Origin: Marinoscillum sp049115815 | GTDB taxonomy: Bacteria > Bacteroidota > Bacteroidia > Cytophagales > Cyclobacteriaceae | Reading direction: 5' to 3' | Assembly (NCBI GenBank): GCA_049115815.1 | Contig: JAGDZO010000005.1 | Span: forward strand, 568,605-632,604 | DNA: 64,000 nt | Shown: in pieces, positions 50,048-58,995 of the stretch | How the letters are laid out: each line of letters starts with the position of its first letter | Position numbering within the stretch: the first letter of the stretch is position 1 | The notes under the pieces: model-generated | What the model saw: the letters and a program-made list of their open reading frames with translations, nothing else | Database searches by the model: none | What the model was told of the DNA's origin: nothing | Program-made: the position numbers and the translations under genes

Positions 50048-52218
50048 ACAATCGACAGATAAAGGACACTATCCACGAATGTGCCGATCTTCTTTCTATC
50101 GAGATTTCGAGCGAGGTACTCAGCTCGATAGATTCGGTAGACAGGCTTTATGAAAATGAAGAAATCTTCGAATTCATAAGGGATTTGGTAGAGTCTGCCA
50201 ATGAGGCAGGGATGATCATGCTCGAAAAGCATCTTCAGAAAGAGGCATTCTATGAGCTACTACAAGACTTTACTGCACCTGTTATTGTGTTTGCTAAAGA
50301 AGATGAACTTAGCCCAGTCCTTGTAGAGCGGAAAAGAAAGCATTATCAAGTAACCAAAATGTTGTCTTCTGGCATTGAATCCATGAAGATGGATGACATT
50401 CATTCTTTGGACCTTGCTTGTACAGATAAGCTCGAAGTTATTTTCTTATCAGTGTTTGATTATCAAAGCATAGTCAGTGATACAGATACTGGTACTGGCG
50501 AGTCCAAACACATCTCACCTGTCAAGCGTCTCATCAGGTTGCTTTCTGCAGAGAAGAAGGACATCATGTATGTCTATGTATATGCAGCGCTGGTTGGTCT
50601 TTTGAGCTTGAGTCTTCCTCTAGGTATTCAAGCGGCGATAGAGCTCATCAGTGGAGGTGTAGTATTTAGTTCCGTCTATGTGCTTATTGGCTTTGTCATA
50701 TTAGGTGTACTAGGTACCGGAGTATTACAGGTGTTTCAGATCACTATTGTGGAATACCTCCAGAGACGAGTTTTTACCAAGGCCGCTTTTGAATTTGCTT
50801 TTAGAGTTCCCAGGATACAAATGGAATCTGTGCTTAATCTCCATATGCCGGAGTTAATGAACCGATTCTTCGATGTTTTGACTATCCAGAAAGGTTTGCC
50901 AAAACTATTAATCGATCTCTCCACTGGTATCATTCAGATCCTTTTTGGGTTATTGTTACTCTCATTCTATCACCCATTCTTTGTATTCTTTGGAATAGTG
51001 CTCGTTGGTATTCTGGTTTCCATTTTCTTGCTGACCGGACCAAAGGGTCTCAAGTCCTCGATTATAGAATCCAAATACAAATACAAAGTGGTCTATTGGC
51101 TTGAGGAGATGGCAAGAACACTCTACTCCTTCAAATTGTCGGGAAATACCAAGCTACCTATTTCCAAGACTGATTTTAATGTCAATAACTACCTCAAGAA
51201 TAGGAGCATACATTTCAAGGTGCTGATCAGTCAATATGCCTACGTGTTGCTCTTCAAGGCAATTATCACTGGGGGATTGCTGATTATTGGTACTATGCTA
51301 GTAGTCAATAGGGAGATAACTTTAGGTCAGTTCGTTGCTTCAGAGGTTATCATCATTTTGATATTAGCATCTGTAGAGAAGATTATCATGTACATGGATG
51401 TGGTCTATGACATGCTTACTGCTGTAGATAAGATCTCGCAGGTTACAGACCTTCCACTAGAACCTTCAGGAGGAATAGATATACCTCTTACACAACTAAA
51501 GAAAGACGGCCTGTCAATAACACTTAAAAATCTTGGTTACAAATACCCAGGCGCCAAAAAGCACTCGATCCAAGGTATTAACCTCAGAATAGAGGCTGGT
51601 GAAACCGTATGTATTGCGGGAGATGGAAGCTCAGGTAAAACTACTTTAACCAACGTACTGGCTGGAATTCATACTGAATATGACGGAATCATCACTTTTA
51701 ACCGATACAGCCTTAGAGATCTAGATAGAACATTCCTAAGAGATCGCATTGGAAAAAACGTATCTCGTGATGACATTTTCGAGGGGACTATATTGGACAA
51801 TATCCTGCTCGGCAAGCCTTTTGCAGATATTGATGTAGCCATCGACTGTATAGAGAAGGTAGGACTAAGAGATGAAATTTACGCTTTGCCAGAAGGGTTT
51901 GATACGCTTATGTTGAGCGCAGGCAAAGGTTTTAGTAGCTCATTTATCAATAAGATTATACTCGCTAGATGTCTAGCCAAACGCCCGGAACTTTTGATTT
52001 TAAATGACTTTTTTAGTGACTTCCCGAAGTTTGAAAGGCTGAAACTTGTGGAGATGTTGACGAATCCTGAGAACCATTGGACACTCATCGTGGTATCCAA
52101 TGATCCATTGGTCATGGCAGCTGTCAACAGAATCATTTATATGGCCAATGGGGATATCCTAGCTGATGACACTTTCGAGAATATTATCAAAAACGAGGAA
52201 ATCGTTAAAAACATATAA
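50044..52218 (+). CDS. ABC exporter with degenerate nucleotide-binding domain
   Basis: 724 residues. About 1-160 is a soluble region without a recognisable C39 peptidase motif; 170-460 holds five or six membrane helices of a type I exporter; 488-724 is the ATPase domain. Walker A is intact (GDGSSGKT, 526-533). Other motifs deviate: the Q-loop glutamine is Arg (NVSRDD), the signature reads LSAGKG, Walker B reads LLILND (Asp to Asn, Glu to Asp) and the H-loop His is Asn (VSNDP). It sits in a TetR-ABC-HlyD-TolC operon of type I secretion layout. Substrate unknown; ATP hydrolysis by a homodimer would be expected to be poor. Confidence 0.88.
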   Translation: MNNRQIKDTIHECADLLSIEISSEVLSSIDSVDRLYENEEIFEFIRDLVESANEAGMIMLEKHLQKEAFYELLQDFTAPVIVFAKEDELSPVLVERKRKHYQVTKMLSSGIESMKMDDIHSLDLACTDKLEVIFLSVFDYQSIVSDTDTGTGESKHISPVKRLIRLLSAEKKDIMYVYVYAALVGLLSLSLPLGIQAAIELISGGVVFSSVYVLIGFVILGVLGTGVLQVFQITIVEYLQRRVFTKAAFEFAFRVPRIQMESVLNLHMPELMNRFFDVLTIQKGLPKLLIDLSTGIIQILFGLLLLSFYHPFFVFFGIVLVGILVSIFLLTGPKGLKSSIIESKYKYKVVYWLEEMARTLYSFKLSGNTKLPISKTDFNVNNYLKNRSIHFKVLISQYAYVLLFKAIITGGLLIIGTMLVVNREITLGQFVASEVIIILILASVEKIIMYMDVVYDMLTAVDKISQVTDLPLEPSGGIDIPLTQLKKDGLSITLKNLGYKYPGAKKHSIQGINLRIEAGETVCIAGDGSSGKTTLTNVLAGIHTEYDGIITFNRYSLRDLDRTFLRDRIGKNVSRDDIFEGTILDNILLGKPFADIDVAIDCIEKVGLRDEIYALPEGFDTLMLSAGKGFSSSFINKIILARCLAKRPELLILNDFFSDFPKFERLKLVEMLTNPENHWTLIVVSNDPLVMAAVNRIIYMANGDILADDTFENIIKNEEIVKNI

Positions 52219-52223
52219 ACAAG

Positions 52224-53576
52224 ATGCTGAACATTTCAGATTCTAAAAATGGGGAAAGCGTAGATGAGTCACAACTCTACTCCCTAAGAACACTTAAGAC
52301 CCCAGGGATGGGGAGGCTTTTGGCTAAGGTTCTGGTGGTCATCATCAGTATATTTCTACTTTCCCTTTTTCTTCCTTGGCAGCAAAATATTCGCGGTACG
52401 GGTACGGTCACCGCACTAAGCCCAGAAAATAGGCCACAGACAGTTGAAAGTGCCATTGCAGGTCGAATTGTAAATTGGAAAATATCTGAAGGCCAATATG
52501 TCTCAAAAGGAGACACCATCTTGTTATTATCAGAGGTAAAAGACAAATATTTTGATCCCAACCTTTTAATGAGGTTGCAAGAGCAAATCGCCGCGAAAGA
52601 AGGTGGTATAGAGGCGAAACTAGAAAAACGTAGGGCACTGGAAAGACAGATCACAGCGCTACGATCTGGCCAGCGAATCAAACTACAGCAGGTCAGAAAC
52701 AAACTGACTCAGATGGAGCTCAAACTGCAGAGCGATAGCATGTACTATGAATCCATCAAAATCGCTTTTGATAATGCTGAAAGTGTTTTCGAAAGAAACC
52801 GCACCAGATATGAAGCTGGAAATATTCCGTTGACGAAGTTTCAAGATCTCGAGTCAAAGTTTCAAGAGGGTAGATCAAAATTGGTTTCGGCTGAAAATAA
52901 ATGGCTTCAAAGCAAAGCGGAGCTTATCAATGCACAGGTGAACATAGCTGGTACAGAAGCTGAATATCAAGATAAAATCAGCAAAGCTCAATCTGATCTC
53001 AACGCGACACTAGCTGACCTATATGATGCTGAGGGGTCGCTCTCTAAAATGCGCAACGAATTTTCTAATATGGAAATAAGGAATGCCCAGTATCAACTTA
53101 TAGCTCCTCAGTCAGGATATATTGTAAGGGCATTGAAAGCGGGTATCGGTGAAACGATCAAAGAAGGTGAAGCTGTGGCTACTATCATGCCTGAGACCAA
53201 CGATAAAGCAGGCGAAATGTACATTAAGGCCATGGACCTTCCATTTATCACTACGGGCAGAAAAGTCCGAATCGAATTTGACGGATGGCCCGCTTTACAG
53301 TTTTCAGGTTGGCCAAATGTATCAGTGGGTACGTTCGGTGGAGTAGTGAGAGTTATCGACCGTGTGGAAAGCAAACCAGGTGCATTTAGAATACTTGTTA
53401 CTCCTGATCCGGATGCGGAAGAATGGCCAGAAAACATAAGAATGGGCTCTGGTATCAAGGGATGGGTTATGCTCAACGATGTGCCGATTTGGTTCGAACT
53501 ATGGCGACAACTCAACGGGTTCCCTCCTAGCATATATGACAGCAGTGAAGTGAAAAAGGTCGAGAAGAAGAAATGA
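52224..53576 (+). CDS. HlyD-family periplasmic adaptor of the exporter
   Basis: 450 residues. Membrane anchor at about 33-51, first lipoyl half (GRIVNWKISEGQYVSKGDTI), a long coiled coil through residues 115-280 with many Glu/Lys/Gln, second half (LIAPQSGYIVRALKAGIGETIKEGE) and a beta-barrel domain. The gene is 5 bases after the ABC exporter and overlaps the TolC-like gene by 4 bases. Confidence 0.9.
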   Translation: MLNISDSKNGESVDESQLYSLRTLKTPGMGRLLAKVLVVIISIFLLSLFLPWQQNIRGTGTVTALSPENRPQTVESAIAGRIVNWKISEGQYVSKGDTILLLSEVKDKYFDPNLLMRLQEQIAAKEGGIEAKLEKRRALERQITALRSGQRIKLQQVRNKLTQMELKLQSDSMYYESIKIAFDNAESVFERNRTRYEAGNIPLTKFQDLESKFQEGRSKLVSAENKWLQSKAELINAQVNIAGTEAEYQDKISKAQSDLNATLADLYDAEGSLSKMRNEFSNMEIRNAQYQLIAPQSGYIVRALKAGIGETIKEGEAVATIMPETNDKAGEMYIKAMDLPFITTGRKVRIEFDGWPALQFSGWPNVSVGTFGGVVRVIDRVESKPGAFRILVTPDPDAEEWPENIRMGSGIKGWVMLNDVPIWFELWRQLNGFPPSIYDSSEVKKVEKKK

Positions 53577-55003
53577 ACAAAATCATAGCCAGTTTCTGCC
53601 TGTTGATATCTTTTGGCATTCATGCGCAAGGGGACACAACCTATCTGTATCTGTCTGAACTGATAGAGATAGCCAAGGTGAATCATCCAATATTGAAGCA
53701 GGCGTATCTCCAAGAAGAATTGGCAGAAGCACAACTAAGACAAGCCAGGGGTGCATTTGATCCAAAAATTCAGTCATCCTATGATGCCAAACAGTTCAAG
53801 GACAAGACGTATTATGACAAGTTCTACAATGTGCTCAAAGTGCCTGTCTGGTTTCCGATTGATCCGAAAATAGAGGTCTATAGGAATGAGGGAGATCAAT
53901 TAAATCCTGAATCCTACGTAGGATCTACTACTGATTTTTGGCAAATATCTACTGGTGTGAGTATTCCTATCGGTAAAGGATTGTTTATCGATGAGCGTCG
54001 TATGCTCGTGAAGCAGGCCAAATTGTATGGCACCTTGGCTGAAGCCGAGCAAGTAAAAATTGCCAATAAAACGCTGCTCAACATTACCAAAGCCTATTGG
54101 AATTGGTATCATGCCTATACCAAGTTTACTTTAATCAATCAGAGCAAGGAGATAGCAGAGGAAGTATTCAAGAGAGTTAAATTGGATTACGGATTTGGGG
54201 AAGTGGCAGTCATTGATACAGTCCAGGCCAAAATAACTTATCAGACGCGATTGGCAGATTATGAGAAGGCCAAGCTGGATCTGCTTCAAGCCAGGCTAGG
54301 GATATCGATTCACCTGTGGCAGGAAGGTAATGTGCCGTTGATATTGGATGAGCTCGCTATCCCGTCTAGAGAAAGTGCTATTGGCATAGTGCCCAATGAC
54401 TCTACCATCAATGATCTAATTCTTTGGGCGAATGAAAACCATCCCGAAATACTCAAGCTGACCACCAAAGAACAGCAACTCGAGGTGGAGCAACGTTGGA
54501 ATCGAGAAAACCTCAAACCAGAATTGAATCTAAGCTACAGTCTGGTAGATGCACCATTTAGCCGTGATGGTGTTGAATCTCCCGAATGGCAAGAAAACTA
54601 TAAAATAGGGATGGATTTTTCGATCCCGCTGCTGCTAAGAAAAGAAAGAGGTAAACTTCAGAAGACAAGGGTATATAAAGAGAGCATTGGGTTTGATCTT
54701 GATCAAAAACGTCAGGAGGTAATTACGGGGATTCAAGCGAGCTACGCTGAGTTGAAAACCAACGAGATATTGACTAATCAATACGAAGAAATCACCTCTA
54801 ACTATGACAGACTATTCAAGGCAGAGGTCTTCAATCTAGAAAGTGGTGAGAGCGACTTATTCAAACTCAATGTGCAACAAGACAAATACATCAGTGCCAT
54901 GATCAAGTATTTAGATGTATTGGTGAAGTTTGAAAAGCTCAAAGCCGAACTCCCTTACAGCGTAGGATTGCCTTACCTCGATTACATGAAGATGTACGAA
55001 TAA
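53573..55003 (+). CDS. TolC-family outer membrane protein of the exporter
   Basis: 476 residues with a signal peptide (MNKIIASFCLLISFGIHAQ). The OEP pattern is seen in the helical pairs (LAEAQLRQARGAFDPKIQSSYD and the C-terminal KAEVFNLESGESDLFKLNVQQ). It completes a TetR-ABC-HlyD-TolC export operon. No terminator was recognised in the 137-base gap before the regulator. Confidence 0.9.
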   Translation: MNKIIASFCLLISFGIHAQGDTTYLYLSELIEIAKVNHPILKQAYLQEELAEAQLRQARGAFDPKIQSSYDAKQFKDKTYYDKFYNVLKVPVWFPIDPKIEVYRNEGDQLNPESYVGSTTDFWQISTGVSIPIGKGLFIDERRMLVKQAKLYGTLAEAEQVKIANKTLLNITKAYWNWYHAYTKFTLINQSKEIAEEVFKRVKLDYGFGEVAVIDTVQAKITYQTRLADYEKAKLDLLQARLGISIHLWQEGNVPLILDELAIPSRESAIGIVPNDSTINDLILWANENHPEILKLTTKEQQLEVEQRWNRENLKPELNLSYSLVDAPFSRDGVESPEWQENYKIGMDFSIPLLLRKERGKLQKTRVYKESIGFDLDQKRQEVITGIQASYAELKTNEILTNQYEEITSNYDRLFKAEVFNLESGESDLFKLNVQQDKYISAMIKYLDVLVKFEKLKAELPYSVGLPYLDYMKMYE

Positions 55004-55091
55004 GGACAGTATCTCTATTTTTACTGTACATTTACGGACATAATTTCCTTCTAAACTACGTATATCGCTTGTATTGAAGGATTGTATCACT

Positions 55092-55107
55092 TGGCACAGT
55101 TTCTGAC
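55092..55107 (+). promoter_or_regulatory. Sigma-54-like promoter before the NtrC-family gene
   Basis: TGGCAC, five bases, then CTGA resembles TGGCAC-N5-TTGC with an exact -24 half and a weak -12 half. It lies 34 bases upstream of the start codon of a sigma-54 activator, which suggests autoregulation. Confidence 0.42.
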
Positions 55108-55140
55108 TTTCGGACTGTGACTTTAATAACAAATATCAAT

Positions 55141-56526
55141 ATGTCCACAGAAAAGGAATTAGGAAAAATACTCATCATAGATGATGATGAAGATGTGCTA
55201 TTAGCTGCTAAAATGCTTTTGAAAAGGCATGCCAAAGAGGTGCTCATAGAGAAAAATCCTAAAAAAATACCTTTCCTACTCAATAACGACACCTATGACT
55301 TGATCTTGCTCGATATGAATTTCAGCAAGGATATCACGAGTGGTAAAGAAGGATTTTATTGGCTAGAGCAAATACTAGACAAGGATCCTCAGGCAGTCGT
55401 GGTATTGATTACAGCATTTGGTGATGTAGAAATGGCTGTAAAAGCGCTGAAGGCAGGAGCTACAGATTTTGTCTTGAAACCTTGGCAAAACGAAAAACTA
55501 ATAGCTACGCTCAACAGTGCTACCAAACTCAAAGAATCTTATAAAGAAGTCTCACAGCTGAAACAAACAAGTAAGCAGCTGCAAGAAGACAGCAACTTAG
55601 CTTTCAAAAATATCATTGGCGAAAGCCAAGAAATAAAAGATGTTTTTAAGATAATAGACAAAGTAGCGGGCACAGACGCCAATGTGCTGATTTTAGGTGA
55701 AAATGGTACTGGAAAAGAGTTGATAGCTAGAGCTATTCATCAGAAATCTCTCAGGAAAGACAAAGTGTTTATTGGTGTGGACATGGGAGCCATTACAGAA
55801 AGCCTTTTCGAAAGTGAGCTTTTCGGCCATAAAAAAGGTGCCTATACAGATGCCAAAGAAGATCGCGCAGGAAGGTTTGAGATAGCCAACAATGGGACAT
55901 TGTTCCTTGACGAAATTGGCAACCTCAATATGCCGCTACAGTCTAAACTTCTTACTGCTTTGCAAAACCGTAAGATTACCCGAATAGGGTCCAATCAAGA
56001 GGTGAATATCGACATTCGGTTGATCTGCGCCACCAATATGCCGATTTACGATATGGTAGGTGAAAGTACCTTCAGACAAGACTTGCTATATAGAATCAAT
56101 ACTGTGGAAATACAACTACCCCCTCTCAGAGACCGGGCTGATGATATTCCTATGCTGGCAGAGCACTTTATGAAGACTTACAATAGCAAGTACAGAAAAA
56201 ACATTACCACCATTGCTCCTGCCACCATCAAGAAGCTACAGAAATATAGCTGGCCTGGAAACATTCGTGAATTGCAACACGCAATAGAGCGCGCCATTAT
56301 CATGAGTGATACTGACAGCTTGAGTCCTGATGATTTTTTCTTCCTTTCAAGCAAATCAGAAAGTGCCAACACTTTGGAGTCTGACAATTTCAATCTGGAC
56401 GAGGTAGAGAAAAATGTAGTTCAAAAAGCTGTCAATAAGCATAATGGCAATATCTCCAAAGCTGCTAAGGAATTGGGCCTAACTAGAGCCTCCCTTTATA
56501 GAAGACTTGAAAAGTATGGGCTATAA
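55141..56526 (+). CDS. Sigma-54-dependent response regulator (NtrC family)
   Basis: 461 residues from the chosen start MSTEKELGKILII. Receiver domain at about 8-125 with the acidic cluster DDDED and phosphoacceptor Asp58 (LILLDMN). AAA+ domain follows with Walker A GENGTGKE and the sigma-54 contact loop GAYTDA, a variant of GAFTGA. A Fis-type helix-turn-helix ends the protein (NISKAAKELGLTRASLYRRLEKYG). The stop overlaps the histidine kinase start by 11 bases. Confidence 0.94.
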   Translation: MSTEKELGKILIIDDDEDVLLAAKMLLKRHAKEVLIEKNPKKIPFLLNNDTYDLILLDMNFSKDITSGKEGFYWLEQILDKDPQAVVVLITAFGDVEMAVKALKAGATDFVLKPWQNEKLIATLNSATKLKESYKEVSQLKQTSKQLQEDSNLAFKNIIGESQEIKDVFKIIDKVAGTDANVLILGENGTGKELIARAIHQKSLRKDKVFIGVDMGAITESLFESELFGHKKGAYTDAKEDRAGRFEIANNGTLFLDEIGNLNMPLQSKLLTALQNRKITRIGSNQEVNIDIRLICATNMPIYDMVGESTFRQDLLYRINTVEIQLPPLRDRADDIPMLAEHFMKTYNSKYRKNITTIAPATIKKLQKYSWPGNIRELQHAIERAIIMSDTDSLSPDDFFFLSSKSESANTLESDNFNLDEVEKNVVQKAVNKHNGNISKAAKELGLTRASLYRRLEKYGL

Positions 56527-57889
56527 CAAATTCCAATATCAGCTAATTGGAAGAATAGTACTGCTTGGGCTCACCATGTTTGTATTTGCGAGCCTGTTCT
56601 ATACGGACAGCTATAGCATTTCCAAAATTCTGCTGGGACTGTTGGTCTGCGTTCAAGGGTATTATCTCTACTATTTTCTCGAAAGATCAAATCGAGAACT
56701 CGTAAGTTTCTTACAAAGTATAGAATGGGATGATTTCTCGCATACCTACCCTGAACGAAAGGAAGGTACGAGTCTGGACGAACTTTTCGCGGAATTCAAT
56801 GCGGTCATTAAGAAATTCAGAGAGGTAAGAGCCGAAAAGGAAGCGAGCTATCAATACTTAAAGACCATAGTACAGCATGTTGGGATTGGTATCATTACGT
56901 TTGACAATCTTGGTGAAGTGCAAATCATCAATAGCACGGCCAAAAAATTACTCAGCGTAAAGCACCTGAAAAACATCAGTCAACTAAAAGCTGCGAATGA
57001 AAATCTGGTTACATCCCTTTCGGAATTAAAGACAGGAGGAAGAGATCTGATCAAAATTGGCAAATCTGATGAGGATGAAATCCAATTGGCCATATATGCT
57101 ATAGAGCTCACGTTGCAGGGCAAAGAGTTTAAGCTCATTTCGCTGCAAAACATACAGAGTGAGCTAGAAGAAAAGGAAATGGAAGCATGGCAGAATCTCA
57201 TCAGAGTGCTGACCCATGAGATCATGAACTCTGTAACGCCTATTTCTTCATTGGCAAGAACCATCGAAACCGAAATGGAAGAATGGCTCAATGATGGCCA
57301 AAACATCACCGAGATTAGCAATGAGCAGATCTCGGATTTCCATATGGCTCTGCATACTATTCACCGTAGAAGTGAAAGCCTGATCAGTTTCGTAAGTGAT
57401 TTTAGGAATATGACCCGAATCACGCTACCCAATCTCTCCAAAGTCTGTGTGAAGGAATTGGTGGATCATGTGTTGACTTTGCTTAAAACTGATATCGCAA
57501 CACAAGAAGTCAATGTAGAGGTAGATGTCTCGGAGGAACTTTGCATACAAATAGATCAGCGGCAGATAGAACAAGTAGTTATCAACATCGTCAAGAATGC
57601 TGTTCAGGCCCTTGGAGAATTAGATGACCCCAACGCGGTAAAGCATTTGGTGATCAAAGCTAAGCAACGTGAAGAAGGTGGAGCATTGCTCACCATTCGG
57701 GACAATGGTCCGGGAATTGAGGAAGAAGCCATGAAAAAAATATTTATCCCATTTTTCACTACAAAAAAGAGCGGCTCGGGAATTGGCCTAAGCCTCTCCA
57801 AGCAGATCATGCGTAATCACAAAGGATTCATATCCGCCAAATCTATCATCAACGAAGGAACGGAGTTTACACTAAAATTCTCTGCCTAA
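56516..57889 (+). CDS. Membrane-bound sensor histidine kinase
   Basis: 457 residues from ATG at 56516 (MGYNKFQYQLIG); a TTG nine bases earlier is also in frame. Two N-terminal membrane helices (about 8-25 and 31-53) with almost no periplasmic loop, a PAS-like region near 115-220, H-box RVLTHEIMNSVTP, N-box IVKNAVQAL, G1 DNGPGI and G2 GSGIGLSLSKQI. The tiny outer loop implies sensing in the membrane or cytoplasm. Cognate kinase of the upstream regulator by overlap. Confidence 0.93.
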   Translation: MGYNKFQYQLIGRIVLLGLTMFVFASLFYTDSYSISKILLGLLVCVQGYYLYYFLERSNRELVSFLQSIEWDDFSHTYPERKEGTSLDELFAEFNAVIKKFREVRAEKEASYQYLKTIVQHVGIGIITFDNLGEVQIINSTAKKLLSVKHLKNISQLKAANENLVTSLSELKTGGRDLIKIGKSDEDEIQLAIYAIELTLQGKEFKLISLQNIQSELEEKEMEAWQNLIRVLTHEIMNSVTPISSLARTIETEMEEWLNDGQNITEISNEQISDFHMALHTIHRRSESLISFVSDFRNMTRITLPNLSKVCVKELVDHVLTLLKTDIATQEVNVEVDVSEELCIQIDQRQIEQVVINIVKNAVQALGELDDPNAVKHLVIKAKQREEGGALLTIRDNGPGIEEEAMKKIFIPFFTTKKSGSGIGLSLSKQIMRNHKGFISAKSIINEGTEFTLKFSA

Positions 57890-57921
57890 ATCGCTATCTT
57901 AATTTCACAAAGAAGCTTTAG

Positions 57922-58995
57922 GTGAAATACATATTTATAGTTCAGGGAGAAGGTAGAGGCCACATGACACAGGCACTCTCACTAGCCGATATGCTCAGAA
58001 GGCATGGTCACACAATCAGCCGAGTGATCATTGGAAAAAGTGACCGAAGAGTGATTCCTAAGTTTTTCTTAGAGAAAATCGGCACTCCTGTTTTACCCTT
58101 GTCAAGTCCCAATTTTGTTACCGACAAGCAACAAAAATCTGTACGGCCATGGAAAACCATAGCTCAATCGCTGGTCAAGACTCCCGCCTACAGAAAATCA
58201 CTTAAGAAGATTGACGAAGTAGTAGAAAATGATGACCCTGACTTCATCATCAACTTTTATGAATTCCTAGGTGGTCTCTATTATTTCCTGAAAAAGCCGA
58301 GAGCCGAAATGATTTGTATAGGCCACCAGTACTTACTCAACCATTCATCTTTCGAATTTCCACCCAATCGATCACTCGACAAAATGAGCATGATGATTGG
58401 AAACAAAATAACCAGTCTGGGAGCAAGCAAATTACTAGCCTTATCCTTTCAGGAATTTGGTAATGAGGATGATCAAAACCTCAAAGTAGTCCCTCCTATT
58501 TTGCGTAAAGAAGTAACAATGAGTATTACTTCCAATGAAGAGCATTTCTTGGTTTACTTACTGAACCCCGGCTATGCGGATGAAATCCACCAATTTCATG
58601 CTGATCATCCAGATCAAAAACTCCATGTGTTTTGGGATCAAAGAAATGCCGATGACCCTATGATCATAGACAAGAATCTTGTTTTTCATCAGCTCAATGA
58701 TGAGTCCTTTTTGGCATACATGGCTAGTTGTAAGGGATATGTAACTACGGCAGGTTTCGAATCTGTTTGTGAAGCCATGTATCTTGGCAAACCAGTCATG
58801 ATGGTGCCTGTAGCAGGACATTTCGAGCAGGCCTGTAACGCTATAGATGGAATACGCGCTGGAGCGGGTATATCCAGCGATACCTTTGATATTAGTAAAT
58901 TGTCAGACTATCTGACCAATCATAAACATGATGCTAGCAGTTTTAGAACTTGGTCTGACAGGGCAGGAGAATATATTATTAGACAGATGACTTGA
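57922..58995 (+). CDS. GT-B glycosyltransferase (MurG/UGT-like, COG1819 type)
   Basis: 357 residues with a GTG start; no better start is available because the conserved N-terminal strand and glycine loop (KYIFIVQGEGRGHMTQALSLADML) begin at codon 2. The C-terminal donor-site region reads VTTAGFESVCEAMYLGKPVMMVPVAGHFEQACNA, typical of GT1/GT28 enzymes. No signal peptide. Its stop overlaps the start of the kinase-like gene by one base (TGATG), so the two are probably made together. The acceptor is unknown; a cell-envelope glycolipid would be a reasonable guess. Confidence 0.85.
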   Translation: MKYIFIVQGEGRGHMTQALSLADMLRRHGHTISRVIIGKSDRRVIPKFFLEKIGTPVLPLSSPNFVTDKQQKSVRPWKTIAQSLVKTPAYRKSLKKIDEVVENDDPDFIINFYEFLGGLYYFLKKPRAEMICIGHQYLLNHSSFEFPPNRSLDKMSMMIGNKITSLGASKLLALSFQEFGNEDDQNLKVVPPILRKEVTMSITSNEEHFLVYLLNPGYADEIHQFHADHPDQKLHVFWDQRNADDPMIIDKNLVFHQLNDESFLAYMASCKGYVTTAGFESVCEAMYLGKPVMMVPVAGHFEQACNAIDGIRAGAGISSDTFDISKLSDYLTNHKHDASSFRTWSDRAGEYIIRQMT

